NCBI RefSeq assembly: GCF_963576615.1
Contig: NC_088708.1
Coordinates: 25,489,191-25,553,190, forward strand
DNA: 64,000 nucleotides
Origin: Watersipora subatra
Taxonomy: Eukaryota > Bryozoa > Gymnolaemata > Cheilostomatida > Watersiporidae
Reading direction: 5' to 3'
Below the pieces are notes generated by a model. It was given only the letters and a program-made list of their open reading frames with translations, did not search any database and was not told the DNA's origin. The translations under genes were made by a program, and so were the position numbers. Shown here in pieces: positions 1 to 14,500 of the stretch. Every line of letters begins with the position of its first letter. Positions within the stretch are counted from its first letter, which is position 1.

Positions 1-1160
1 TCTCTGATGCCTCGTACCATGCTCTACCATATGTAAGCAATAATAACTTTTTTAACCAATCTTTATCATTTTTTCACTCGTTGTTTCAAATCTAAGCAGC
101 AAACACATCTGTCATACACCAGGAAACATGTTTACGGTTTGTCTAAACTAAATAGCTAGAATTGACATGTGATTTCCAATCCACAATGATTCTGAGAATT
201 GTGCATCTGTACATCTGCCATAACGGTCTGTGTGCAGACACAATACCAAATCACATTATTAAGAAAATGAGCAGTTGACATTTTCAGATGATAAATTTAT
301 CACCTGACAGGGTAAAGTTGTTCGTGTAGCAGATATACAAAAGCGTACACAAATATGTTTTGGTTTTACTTCTGTGGCGGTTGGCTATTGTGATACAACA
401 TTTATGTCGCGATAATATTTACCACCTCATATGAGCTAGCTGACTACAGCAGTTATTGGAATATAACAGTTGTCTTAACATAACAACTATCTGAATATAA
501 CATTATCTGAATATAACGGCTATCTGAATATAACAGCTATCGAAATCTAACAGCTATCCAAATATAACATCATCTGAATATAACAGCTATCTCACTATAG
601 AGCCACTCGGCTGTATTACTTTAAATGGTAATGGTATCATTATTCAATTATCCAAACGTTGTAGACTCGCTCAACATGTGCCAGTATTTGAACTGTGGGA
701 TAATTATAGTAGAACTTACCCAGCCATTCTGACCTGCAGATGAGGCTTTGTGGATGCAACATCTGAAATTGAATAGTAAATTATTTTTACCCAACTCAGT
801 ATTACCTAAGATGTATTATTGAGCTTACAGCTATGGCTTTATAATATAATGTACGATATGCTCTAACTTAGATATCAACTATGTTACACTCAACTGGTAA
901 GATTTTACAAAATATGTTTGTGCCGGGCCCATTCCTTTTAGACACTCATGTACCGGCGATAGGCCTACATAGTTATATAACTGGCTGTAATTAATTTACA
1001 TGTGTATCTGTAAAATACCTTTCATAGTTATGCACTATTTTGTTATATAATAACAACTAAAATTATTTTAGTTGTTAATTTGATTCTATTTAATTTTTGA
1101 TGATACTGTTAACGTTTTCTTAACAGACAGAAGTCAAAAACGCAGTAGCACACTCAACCC
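1..1160. other. Flank without a recognised gene
   Basis: AT-rich sequence downstream of the SLC38A9 3' end. I see no coding exon here on either strand. The only structure is the short AT-rich repeat at 458-592. Confidence 0.5.
458..592. repeat. Short imperfect AT-rich tandem repeat
   Basis: About eight degenerate copies of a 14-17 bp unit around TATCTGAATATAACAGC. Copies differ in spacing and sequence, so this is an old or drifting array. Confidence 0.6.
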
Positions 1161-1606
1161 TAAACTTGATGCTCAAGCTCAATGAAAACGAAGAGGTACA
1201 CGACTCATTAATTCGGGAGAATTACACGAGCATGTGGCATAATTATATCACTCTAGGATAATTCTTTTGTCTTAAAACTCATATCCCAAAAAGGAAACCA
1301 TTTTTCATAGTCGAGTTTGGCAAAATTTCCTAGCTTCTGATGAGATTATATATAACTATCACAAAGTAAACAGGAGAATATATTAAACTTGATGCTCAAG
1401 CTCAATGAAAACGAAAAGGGACACGACTCATCGGTTTGGGAGAATTACACAAGCATGACATAATTATATCACTATAGGATATTTCTTTTGTATTAAAACT
1501 CCTATCCCAAAAAAGGAAACCATTTTTCATAGTCAAATTTGGCAAAACTTCTTAGCTCCTGATGAGATTATATATAACTATCACAAAGCAAACTGGAGAA
1601 TATATA
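1161..1606. repeat. Two-copy 223-bp tandem duplication
   Basis: Copy 1 (1161-1383) and copy 2 (1384-1606) both begin TAAACTTGATGCTCAAGCTC and run in parallel to an end near GGAGAATATAT. They differ by scattered substitutions and small indels. No reading frame or transposon end is seen in either copy. Confidence 0.85.
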
Positions 1607-1739
1607 AATCTAAAATGTGGAATGGGATTTTTTTCTGAGATCATCTTCAGCACTCAGTGATTAAGTATAGCGTCACATCTCTAACTTTCTCTTCGAACAG
1701 TTTACTTTTTGCTTATACTAGCTTGCCTGCATATTGTGG

Positions 1740-1906
1740 GGTCGCTTCTGCCAACTGTATCTTGTAGTAGTACTGGTAAGACAGTTGGAGTACAGGAGCA
1801 ATACAGATTGGATGCCCTTCCAAACACCATCAATAGTCCTTGTGTGATTCAAACCACCGACCTACTGGTCAAGAGCCGGCATACTAGCCACTGAACCATG
1901 GCTACC
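1740..1906 (-). mobile_element. tRNA-derived SINE copy
   Basis: Read on the minus strand, the right end begins GGTAGCCATGGTTCAGTGGC, an A-box-like promoter. It is followed by an anticodon-arm-like segment and then GGTTTGAATCA, which resembles the pol III B box. Downstream is GGAAGGGCATCC, a block I recall from the body of several invertebrate tRNA-SINEs. Imperfect stems and the non-tRNA tail argue against a functional tRNA gene. The left boundary is uncertain. Confidence 0.55.
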
Positions 1907-2105
1907 ATACAGAGACAATTACACCTTACTATGCCGCAACTTTAGCGAGTGAAAATGCGCTAAACATATCAAGAATATACACTAATGTGACGGTAGTCAT
2001 ATTCAATGCGTTATATTAACTTCTATCAGCAGTGACAGCATTAAAGACTCTCTGGGATTAACTACAAGTTATTTAAAGTAATATAACATCAAAATATGCT
2101 CATCA

Positions 2106-2111
2106 TTTATT
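2106..2111 (-). terminator. Possible SLC38A9 poly(A) signal
   Basis: AATAAA on the minus strand, about 490 bp past the SLC38A9 stop codon, is the first canonical hexamer I find downstream. In AT-rich DNA this is weak evidence without transcript ends. Confidence 0.3.
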
Positions 2112-2597
2112 GATGATAGGACCTCATGACATTTAGAAAAAGTTCTAGAATTGATGCACCACATTTGAAAGAGTGTTGATAATTAAATAATAATATCTCT
2201 GATTCTAAAGAAAAATAGACTATTATATATAATGCATATAATTGGACTAGGATAATCATTGGAGCATTCATGAGTAATCTATAAAAATGCTGCCAAAATA
2301 TTTAGATATTTCGCCAAGATTTAAATCTTCCTAGAAGGCATGTAGGCTTGTGGATAAATAAAAATTGTATCAAGACACAACGTCATACGAATATCATAAT
2401 AGAAACATTGAGCAACCAGATAAATGTATATAGAGATCAAGATATACGAGCATCTGAATAATTCCCTGCTGCATAACCATTAATGGCATTCACAGGCTTC
2501 TATGCGCAATAAAAATAATAGAGGTCATGACAAGTTCACAGGCGATTAGAGGTCTTGAGCTGTAGTCCAAAATCTGACGACCATTGAGGGATGGAGA

Positions 2598-5500
2598 CTA
2601 CTCACTAGTTAAGAATTGGGCTATGAAGTTTGCCAGTGCAGCAATTATCAGCACCGAGTGTAAAACTATTTTAGTGCGAGTCAGCTGACCTTTGTTTTTC
2701 TCTGATAACATGTAAGTTGTGGCGGGCAGAAAGAAGGCGTAAGCTAGTCCACAGAAAGCACCAGTGTATCTGTAAAACACAAAATGGCAGCCAACTGACG
2801 ACAATTCCAACACATTCAGTAGGGTTAAAACTATGTAAAAACAGTAAACATCAAATGAGCGTGTCTGAAGGTGAGAGATATTTTAAAACAAATGATAATA
2901 TCTAAAATAACAAAGATCTTATATTGATGTGCATACTACACTAACAGATAATGGATATTGGCAGCATGCTAGGGTGACGGATAGTCTATATTGACAACAT
3001 TATAGAGTGACAGATAGCCTATAGTGATAGTACAGTAACAAATAGCTTATACTGGTAACATGTTAGGATGACAGATAGTCTACGTATATAAAAATAAGTG
3101 ATATGATAAAGAGCCACTTGAGATGGCACGTTATAGTAAGCGAAAGTCTACCAAAACTACTTGCTATTGTGAAAACAAGCTGTGATGATAGATGGAACAT
3201 GAAAAGATATACTCTAGAAATATATTAGGCCTATACTGTATTAGCCCTTTTCTAAATGACTTTTCCAATGACAACATAAAAATAAAAAACAAACCACATT
3301 GATTAAAGTACTCAGTCTATGAGTTAAAGTACTCAGTCTATGAGTTGAAGTACTTAGTCTACGAGTTAAAGTACTCAAACTATGAGTTAAAGTACTCAGT
3401 CTATGAGATAAAGTACTCAGTCTATGAGTTAAAGTACTCAGTCTATGAGTTAAAAAAATTAGTCTATGAGTTAAAGTACTCAGTCTATGAGATAAAGTAC
3501 TCAGTCTAAGAGTTAAAGTACTCAGTCTATGAGATAAAGTACTCAGTCTATGAGTTAAAGTACTCAGTCTATGAGTTAAAGTACTCAGTCTATGAGATAA
3601 AGTACTCAGTCTAAGAGTTAAAGTACTCAGTCTATGAGATAAAGTACTCAGTCAATGAGTTAAAGTACTCAGTCTATGAGTTAAAGTACTCAGTCTATGA
3701 GTTAAAGTACTCAGTCTATGAGTTAAAGTACTCAGTCTATGAGTTAAAGTACTCAGTCTATGAGTTAAAGTACTCAGTCTATGAGTTAAAGTACTCAGTC
3801 TATGAGTTAAAGTACTCAGTCTATGAGTTAAAGTACTCAGTCTATGAGTTAAAGTACTCAGTCTATGAGTTAAAGCACACAGTCTATAAGTTAAAGTACT
3901 CAGTCTATGAGTTAAAGTACTCAGTCTATGAGTTAAAGTACTTAGTCTATGAGTTAAAGTACTCAGTCTATGAGATAAAGTACTCAGTCTAAGAGTTAAA
4001 GTACTCAGTCTATGAGATAAAGTACTCAGTCTATGAGTTAAAGTACTCAGTCTATGAGTTAAAGTACTCAGTCTATGAGATAAAGTACTCAGTCTAAGAG
4101 TTAAAGTACTCAGTCTATGAGATAAAGTACTCAGTCTATGAGTTAAAGTACTCAGTCTATGAGTTAAAGTACTCAGTCTATGAGTTAAAGTACTCAGTCT
4201 ATGAGTTAACGTACTCAATCTATGAGTTAAAGTACTCAGTCTATGAGTTAAAAGTACTCAATCTAACACTACAATATTCAAACTCAACCTCTACTTTAAA
4301 TATCCTATGGCACTTGGTGTAATTTCACACGCTGCCTGAGTCGCCCTTCGCGATGCCAGACAAAAATGAATAAGGGACTCACCTTATGATGGATCCTATT
4401 TTAGGGAGAAACCTAGCAAAGATGAGGCAGATACCAACAATACCAATATTCAATGCCGCAACATGCTTCCAGCTACAAAATATATGATGCGTACTTTAAC
4501 CATTCTTTGGTATTACAAGATGAACAAACACCGTATCTTTCCTGATTTCATAAATACAATAACACATTATATCAGCTTTTGAAGTACATTTGATTATTTC
4601 CTATGACAACAGTAGTTATCCAAGACTAGCAGATGTTATTAGTATGATAGAAAAACAGGTTGTGATATATGCGATATATACAAACACCTAGCAGAACACA
4701 TGACACAAACGTCTAGTGAAAAATAACAAACTACGTACAGAAATACAGAGTAACACATGTCTACTGTCATACATGATACATGTGTATACTGCCATACATG
4801 ATACATATGTATACTGCCATACATGATACATATGTATACTGCCATACATGATACACGTGTATACTGCCATACATGATACCTGTTCATACTGCCATACATG
4901 ATACATGTGTATACTGCCATACACGATGCATGTGTATACTGAAATACATGATACATGTGTATACTGCCATACATGATGCATGTGTATACTGCCATACACG
5001 ATACATATGTATATTACCATACATGATGCATGTGTATACTGCCATACATGATACATGTGTATACTGCCACACATGATACATGTGCATACTGCCATACATG
5101 ATACATGTGCATACTGCCATACATGATACACGTGTATACTGCCATACATGAAACATGTGCATACTGTCATACACGATACATGTGTATACTGCCACACATG
5201 ATACATGTGTATACTGCCATACACGATACATGTGTATACTGCCACACATGATACATGTGTATACTGTCATACATGATACATGTGTATACTGCCATACATG
5301 AAACATGTGCATACTGCCATACATGATACATTAATGCAACTAAAATGTTGCCCTATATTGTAGAGATAAGAAAATATTAAAGAAACGATATAGGCAGACT
5401 CTAGCCTTTATTGTACTGTATACACTATACATACCATATACTACATGTATATATAAACACTGTATGATGTACACCACTATGACCAAATATAAACTGTATG

Positions 5501-8500
5501 ATGTACACCAACCATGACTAGATATACACTGTATGTTCGGTACCAACCATGATTAGATATACATGTAAACTGTATGATGTACACCAACCATTACGATATA
5601 TACACTGTATGATCTATACCAACCATGACTAAATCAACACTGTACGATGTGTACCAACCATGACTAAATACAAACTCAATGCATCGAGCAACTTGTGTAA
5701 TCTTTAGGATGAGTGTGGCAGCTATTATAGTGCTCATATCCTTTCCATTTATCACTCACAATATTTCACTCGCTTCATTTATAATAACTGCTGCTTTCGA
5801 TGTTAACCTCTCTCAACATTTGTTATGCTTATCACTTGAGAAATTTAACATTTTTTGGCTGAGCACATATAAGTAAATTACCATAATCATGTTATAATCG
5901 TGTTAATTGAACATTTGGCGTGAATGGTACCAAGATGTTTGCATTTTTTACAAAATAAAAAATTTGCAGTTTGGTGAAACAGTCGTTGATATTTTTATAA
6001 TAGATCACCCTCAGTGTAGTTTGGCCTTGTCTAATACCTCTATTAATATATCCCACTTTGTCATTGTACGTCTGTTAGTCTGCGTATACACTTCCACATT
6101 TCTGGCTGGCGTCATCCAAACTTCCCATGAATTTGCTCGGTGCCTTCCATCAGGTCACCAAAAATATTTGGTTTAAGGCTGGTTGCTGAGAACCAGCCTC
6201 TTGAACACCCATCTGACTAGAAACTCAAGAATGTACCTTCACATGTGTTAAAAACAGTTGTCGTCAACTGAAGTATCCATGGATTGTTTTAGTGAAAGCA
6301 TTACAGCATTTTGTGCCGCAATGTGAAAGCTATCTGTTTGAAAATAAAAGAAATCCTGGGAAACTCGTATACAACATTTCATATCTAAGTGTACTCAGTC
6401 AAATTTTTATATTCATGTGTATTTAGTCAAATTTTCATATTCAGGTGTACTTGGTCAAATTTTCATATTCATGTGTATTTAGTCAAATTTTCATATTTAT
6501 GTTTACTTCGCCAAATTTTCATATTTATGTGTACTTGGTCAAATTTTCATATTTATGTGTACTTCGCCAAATTTTCATATTTATGTGTACTTAGTCAAAT
6601 TTTCATATTTATGTGTACTCAGTCAATTTTTCATATTTATGTGTAATTAGTCAAATTTTCATATCTATGTGTACTTAGTCAAATTTTCATATTCATGTGT
6701 ACGTGGACAAATTTTCATATTTATGTGTAATTAGTCACATTTTCATATCTAAGTAGACTTAGTGAAATTTTCATAGCAATAAGTATGATCTAGCTCAGAG
6801 GTAGGCAACCTGCGGCTCCGGAGCCACATGCGGCTCTTTCATCCCCTCACTGCAGCCTCCTTTGACTTTGGATTTTTTTCCTTTTTACCATATTCCAAGT
6901 AATCCATAAAAACGTAGATGTTTTATCACTAGATTTTGTAACATAATTTAAAAAATGGTAATTATGGTGATAAATCAAACATTGTCGCTTGTTATGCGTC
7001 ATTACTTATGTTATATTATTACTAGAACCTTACCACATGATCGTCACGCAGCTTTAACTTTAAAATAAAAGTACAGAAAAGCGTACTACCGGATTCGCGC
7101 GGAGGGCCAAATCGCTACGACATACTTTCTGATATTATGTCAACGAACAGGGTTAAACAATTAGAAATCTAGTAAGGCTGGCCAGCCACTTAGGTCCGCA
7201 ATACCATCAACAACGCTACTGACAAACAACAATGCTAATACAGGTAGTACACCTTATAACAATTTATGCGCCAATAAAACTGCCAAAATCATTTTATTGT
7301 TTTTTGCAAGTGTAATTTTTTTTCTCAGCAGTTAAATCATTACACATACCAAACTTTTTCGTTTTATGGTGTAAACATAGTATAAAAGCATCAAAAGCTA
7401 AACAAAAAAATTACATGTAGCAGTATATTTTAAATTAAAAATATTAAAAAGGGTTTGTGGCTCCCACTGCGTTTTTTCTTGTGGAAAACGGGTCAAAATG
7501 GCTCTTTGAGTGAAAAAGGTTGCCGAACCCTGATCTAGCTGAAGCTCATATGTTTAAGAAGAATTTCATAGAATATTATTCAGCAAACGAGATATACACA
7601 AAGAGAGAGAGAGAGAAGAGTCTACCTGGGCCAGATGGAACCGAATATAACATGCATGACTTGCACCCTCATGATGTATAGGATAAGAGGATAGACTGTG
7701 GTCATCTGAACGAACAGGAAGATCCTGGCTACAAACGCGAGTGTGTCTCCTGGCAGGAAGTTGTTCAAAAAGTTCTACAATGCATTTCATTTTAAATTGA
7801 ACCAATTTTTAGAGAAGATGTTTAGTTGAGCATAGATCTGGATGTTTGATATTAAAATATGTCATGCATCATCAGACAGGCAGGTAAAAATAAGCAACAG
7901 AAGCTAGATTTGATGCCTAGATTTGATTTGTTGGCCTTTGATGCTATGAAGATTCCTCCAGCCTCGCCAAAGTACGCATTCATACAAAAGTATTTTAATG
8001 GCAAACTGGGGAGAGATAGCTCAAAAAAGACACAAAAATAGTGAAGAGAAGCTACTTTTGGTGAGAGCTGGCAAAGAAAGGAACAGACTGAAAAAGACAA
8101 CAAGCGAATACGCAATGAGTATAAGGAAGCATGACAAAAGATAGTATCAGAAGACAACTGGGTGAAAAAAGCAGCAGCAAAAATATGCAGCTGGGAGAAT
8201 GCAGCAGACGAAGACAGCTAAAATGGTACTAAAAAGGCAGCAAGAAAAATGCTAGTAAAAGAAAGCAACTGAAAAAGGCAGGTAAGAGAAGGCATATGAA
8301 AAAGGCAGGTAAAAGAAGGCAACTGAAGAAGCTAGCGTTCAGGACATTTTCAGTAGACAACAATAAATACGAACAAAATTACAAATGTAGCACTCCAAGA
8401 CTAATTGTAGAAACAAAATGTGTTTTCAGATAAAAATTTAATGACTATTTACGCAAGATTTTGACAACATTTACAAAGATACAGATAAAGCCAAAGATGA

Positions 8501-11500
8501 AAAGACACATGAATATACTCCATACCTGGTCAATGCAACCTTTATTAATCATAGGCCAAGCGGCGTAGAACATGCCGCCAGCAAAACAGTATGTTACTGT
8601 TACACATATGAAGGCAATTGTCAGATCTCGAGCCTAAAATATATGTAAATATACTCAAAAGAAAGTGATTCATAAAATGCTAGCAAAACTTTACAATGAC
8701 CTAGTCTGGTTACAACTGATTACCAATATTACATGATGAGAATTTTGTAAGGTCATAAGCCACATTTGACTAACAGGGGAAGGAGTGGAGGGAGTGAGGG
8801 GATGGAACACAAGTACATGTAGTTACACATGAGAGAACAGGGGATTCTAGGAACATGTATCCCTGAAATGCTAAAAAGGAGAAGACTACTACAAAAGGTT
8901 TAACAACAAATCCGGCCAATCTCATATGATAAATAACTGAAGACACTGTCAAGGCTGACAGCATTCTTTTTGATGAAGAAAAACAATGTTTTACAGTAAT
9001 GTGTCACCAGTAAATGCTGATGTTATTTACCTTTAGACAATGTGTTTAATAGGAGTAGATACTCCTAAGGCTAAGTAACAGAGAAGTGGTTACAATGCAT
9101 ATTTCAAGTTGCGAGTAGAAGACAACTTTAAAAAGCGTTCAAGGTAGACGATATTAAACTTTAGCTGTTATTCTTTCGACCGTTAAAAGATGAGAGCATT
9201 TTGCTGCCCCACCCTAAGTTACACGCCACTAGTTTACCCTTTAAAAAGCATCTATGAAGCACCCAGGCTATTCCTACTATTACAGGTTAATCAAGATTTA
9301 TCCTCACATTCTGTTCTGGCTTTGCCTGGTTCCTCACTATGGAGAGTATGCAGCTGTGTATGAAGAAAGCGAGTGAGGCCACCCCTGTCAAGGCAGGAAA
9401 TGAGAGGCGGGCGTCTGTAATATACCCACAAACTCATGGATTGCATGCATGAATCTACTACAAAATAACTCGCTTGTAGAATCTGTATAAAGTATTATCT
9501 ATATCATCTATCTGCATGATTTCCTGTGCTGTGAACATGGCGTATTTATAATAATGTTTTCATACCCAGCAGAACTGACTTTTATAACAAAACAAATGTT
9601 GCTGAGTTACTGAGCAGGTTTAATACTCACAATATCCTGGCACTTGAGTGAAGTCCATGTGAAATCCCCAGAGGGCAGTTTTGTAAGAGACGAACCCAAG
9701 CAGATACACAACTGATATAGTTCCTAAACAGGAGAAGCGATCAACATAACAAATATAAACAATCCGCAAGGACATTTGATTTTCCTATCACAAAGCAATT
9801 AGATTCATGAAAGAGATCTTGATCACAAAGATTGCCAAAAGGAAGTCATGACAGGATGCTGTTTACCGATGTCATGCAATCGAGGTTAGAATACGGGTGT
9901 ATTACTGACACCACCTCTATCAAACAATCTCATTAGATCTGTGTCCTAGCTAAAATTTATTTGCGCAGAAGGACATATAATAAGTTTTCTTACAGAGATA
10001 GAGTAGCAACACCCCCCCTCCCCCGTATGATGCTGCAATGCCATCATTCAAACAGCTGTGAAGCTCTCATTCTGTCAGAATTCAGTGTCACTGTTTAGAA
10101 GCGAAACACCTGTGCAATGTGCCACCATTGTGCTACGGAAACAACCTCAGAAACCAACGATGTCGCGCTTGTGCGCGCGCGTAGGTCTTGCTTTCGTGTT
10201 GCTTTATACGCAGAAATATTTGTTGTTGAAATGCTCCAATCTATCAGCTTTTACTCGTAACTGAAAATGGCAGAAGACGTCGCACAACCATCACTCCACT
10301 GTAGCACCCTATGGAAACATGATCTGCTTGTCGACCCAGTGTATCCCTTTGGCACTGGCGCACCCAAACGTTCCTACACTATAATAGCTGTATGAAAACT
10401 TACTAATAATGACAGACCTATACAATTGGGTTATTTGTCGAGGGCAAGGCTTGACCAACCTAAAGCATTGAACTTGGTGAGGAAGGTTGGAGACTTGAAG
10501 TTGATAAGGGGCACGAGAATTACAAGAAGAAAGAAGGGAACAGTTTTTTGTAGATCCCAAACATTATGGAAGGTTACGTCGGAAGGATTGGGTGGAGCTA
10601 CGCTCGTCCCATTATGCAAATCCTCCCAGTTCCAAGAATGCAGGCTTGAGATTTCACTAAAGTCATCACCTGATAGGAAGTTTTCGTCAGTGCAATTTAT
10701 ATAAGCTGTAATAAAAAAGAAAGATTTGTCAGCGACATGCTGCCTGAGAACATCTCCAAGCAGTGGGTGAAAAGTTTGTCTGCAGCTAAGAACAATACCT
10801 GTATGTGTGAAATAAAGGGAATCATTTTAGATGACATTTTGGTTAATATCAAATACACCGCGACCTGGTTCACATTGATCTCTGTTCACATGTCAAAACC
10901 GCATGACACAGACAGAACTGTTGAGCTTAATCAGAAATATATGTCCCTATTATATGTCACTAACACGTGTTTAGAGGTCAATGTGAACTAGGCTTAACAT
11001 AATTTAGGTAATAGTGAAGAATCCATTTGTATTCTTTTGATAAGCGGTCTGCAATCTATTACATCTCTAAAAAAGGAGATAGCTCCTTGCTTATTGTTTC
11101 CAGAAATCAACTTTAACTAGCAGATGACAAGGACAAATGCTGGCATTTATTTATAAAGGAGGTTTAAAAAAACTTACCTAAGGTTTACTTGCAACAATAT
11201 TTACATTACAGTTATTTGATATCAAAAGATTCACTATGTCTTACTCTGTTGTGTTGTAGGTACAAAATATGTGGGAATGTGATTATAAGCTCTTAAACAC
11301 TCAAAAACAAACAGTTAATCGCCGCCATCACAAAACCGCCGGAGATTAGAATCTCTTTCCAAAACGGCTCAAATGGGATGTAGATGAACGAGATTGCTTC
11401 TGTTTACACTTTCATGCAACCTCATTTGTCGAAATATTTTCGCAAATATACTTCACGCATTCAATAAAACCATGTCTATTGTTCACACGCGTCTATTTCA

Positions 11501-14500
11501 TCGTCGTTGTAATGCTGTCACTTTCAGCACTGATATTTTATAACTTACCGTAAAAAATCGTTTAATTTTAACCTTAGCTCGAAGGAGTACATATCATTGT
11601 CTGATAAACATGTCGAGCCTGTTGGTCACCTGTGATAACCGAAAAATGCTGCAGAAATTATTCGCGCTGTTTGGCAGGAAGTTTGGGTCACATGATCAGA
11701 TTACGACTAGACGATTAGACCAAGCCGAAACAAAACTGTAAAGTAGCGAGCATCTATATTTGATACGAGGTCTTCGGTAAAACCCGAAGAGTTTGTCATA
11801 AACTAGTGCTACGGAGAAGTTTTATATTTAGCCTTTTATTGGAATTTCAATTCACGTGAGAACATCACATGTCAAAACAATAGTCAAATGGAATGACTAC
11901 GTCAGAGAAATAAACTGATTCCAATCTACGGCGGTTTCGTGATGGCGGCGATTAACTGTTTGTTTTTGAGCTTTTAATCACATTTCCACATATTTTGCAC
12001 CTACAACACAACAGAGTAAGACATGGTGAATCTTTTGATAACAAATAACTGTAATGTGAATTTTGTTGCAAGTAAACCTTTAAAACTCTCTAATTAGGTG
12101 GAGTAAATGGGCACTAACAATAATTGTCAGGTCAAGAGAAGGCTGTTGAAATTAATTTCTACCATAAACCAGAATAGTAAGTTGAGCAAACTTGTGTCCA
12201 GAATTAAATCACTGAACCAGAAGCATCGAAACTGCCAGGCACAGCAACTACTAAGTAATAAGCAGTAGGAGAGTATAAGCAGGACAAATTGAGCCACACA
12301 CGGCAACTTGCTGTAAGTGAAAGATAATTGAAGCACATATGTCTGAAGTACCGGACAATGATGGGTTTCAGCTGAGATGGGGAAACAGAAAAAAATTGCT
12401 GCTATAAAAGAAAGAAATTTAAAATAAGTTCAATGCTTCCTATCCGAAGCCAGGGTGATCATTTTGCCTGGCATTTCACTGGGAGGGTTGAGGATTTCTG
12501 AGAAACACTTGACAAGTACAAACCTAGAGCTAGTTGGATCATTCATGACGGTCAATCATGACACTGGAATAAAATCAGAAATTAAGAAAATGTTCTGATA
12601 AAAAAAACAAGACACTACAGAAAGACTTTCATTACAACATTCAGATCTTAAGGGTGGTTGACTAACAGTGAAGAGACTGGCTACATGCAAGAACGTTGAC
12701 TACACCCAGTACATAATACCTGGGTCACAAGTAGATATGTTGATTACACCTTGTATATATAAGCTACAAGAAGTATTTTGGTTACATGTAGATATGCGAT
12801 TAAAGGAGGAAACAAAAAGTTTTATGAGATAAAAACTAAGATACAGAACAGTGCAGAGCTACATGGATTACAGAGTGGCAGTTGTATCACGATAATCCCA
12901 CAAGTGATGTATTTTAATATTTGAATTCAACTGTAAAATATTTGACAGCATAATTAAAAGGCCAAGGAAATATCAATGAAACGTTTAACTATAGGTAAGA
13001 CAACTCTTAAAGCATATGAACTGATAGTTTTAGGAATGTGAAAAACCAAAACAAAACAGTTTCAGGATGAGAATTGATGATTAAAATAGAAAATCAATGC
13101 ACATAAATATCATGTGAAGCTCTATGCACTTCAATTGCTGTAATTTAAAGTATCCAGGGGTTTGGTGACGTGAATATTAACAAGACTATACAAAGTATTT
13201 ACTCAAGTAGCAACGGAAAATAAAATTAAAATAAAAAGCCATCTATAAGATAATATTGAAAATCACATATTTTACTTACGATCATGATAAGAGTTGCTGC
13301 TGTTATACCGTGAGCTTGGAATACTTTCCTTGGTTTCAGCTACAGCAAAGTATAAAAATATGAACAGTGAGAGCTGCGGATAATATACACGGATATGCTT
13401 AACAATACTTTAGTGTGAAACTGCATGTAAAAGTATCTCAGTAAAAATGCAACGGGGAGAAATGCTATGAGCTTAAATTAAATACACTATTGTACATGCA
13501 AATAAAGTATACTATATTATACAGACCTAAACACTCACTGTATATAAGGTATACTATATTATACAGACATGGATATTCACTGTATATAAAGTATACTATA
13601 TTATACGGACATGAATACTCACTGTATATAAGGTATACTATATTATACAGACATGAATACTCACTGTATATAAAGTATACTATATTATACAGACATGGAT
13701 ACTCACTGTATATAAAGTATACTATATTATACAGACATGAATACTCACTGTATAAAAGTAGACTATATTATACATAGATGAACACTCACCATATATGAAG
13801 TAGACTATATTATACAGAGATGAACACTCACCATATATGAAGTGAATTATATTATACAGAGATGAACACTCACCATATGTGAAGCAGACTATATTATACA
13901 TAGATGAACACTCACCATATATGAAGTAGACTATATTATACATAGATGAACACTCACCATATATGAAGTGAATTATATTATACAGAGATGCACACTCTCC
14001 ATATATGAAGCAGACTATATTATACATAGATGAACACTCACCATATATGAAGTAGACTATATTATACAGAGATGAACACTCACCATAGATGAAGTAGACT
14101 ATATTATAGAGAGATGAACACTCATCATATATGAAGTAGACTATATTATAGAGAGATGAACACTCCCCATATATGAAGCAGACTATATTATAGAGAGATG
14201 AACACTCACCATATATGAAGCAGACTATATTATAGAGGAAGTTAGACATGAGCACCCAGTAAACTGCTGCAGCACCTAGCAATGCCACAAATGAGAACAT
14301 TACTGATGATATTTCACCAATCCGTCCCAGATATTCTTTACAGACATCAGAGAATTCCAACACTTGACCAGCTTTGCTAGCTACAAGTACAATGTGTCTT
14401 ACCAAGTCAACATGCCCACCAAAACTTTGAAATTCTAAATTTGCAAAAGTTGGTCTTTATCTGATATCTATCGATGATTGCCATATTAAATGAAGAAACT

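Noticed and set aside
1835..1906. Functional tRNA gene
   Set aside because: The A and B boxes are present but the stems are imperfect and the sequence continues into a SINE body.
3652..4218. 188-codon minus-strand frame of LSTLTHR repeats
   Set aside because: It is a by-product of a 21-bp tandem repeat inside an SLC38A9 intron; unit length divisible by three keeps any frame open.
4639..5324. Overlapping long frames on both strands ([14 protein letters not shown] type)
   Set aside because: All arise from the 25-bp minisatellite and have no non-repeat coding sequence.
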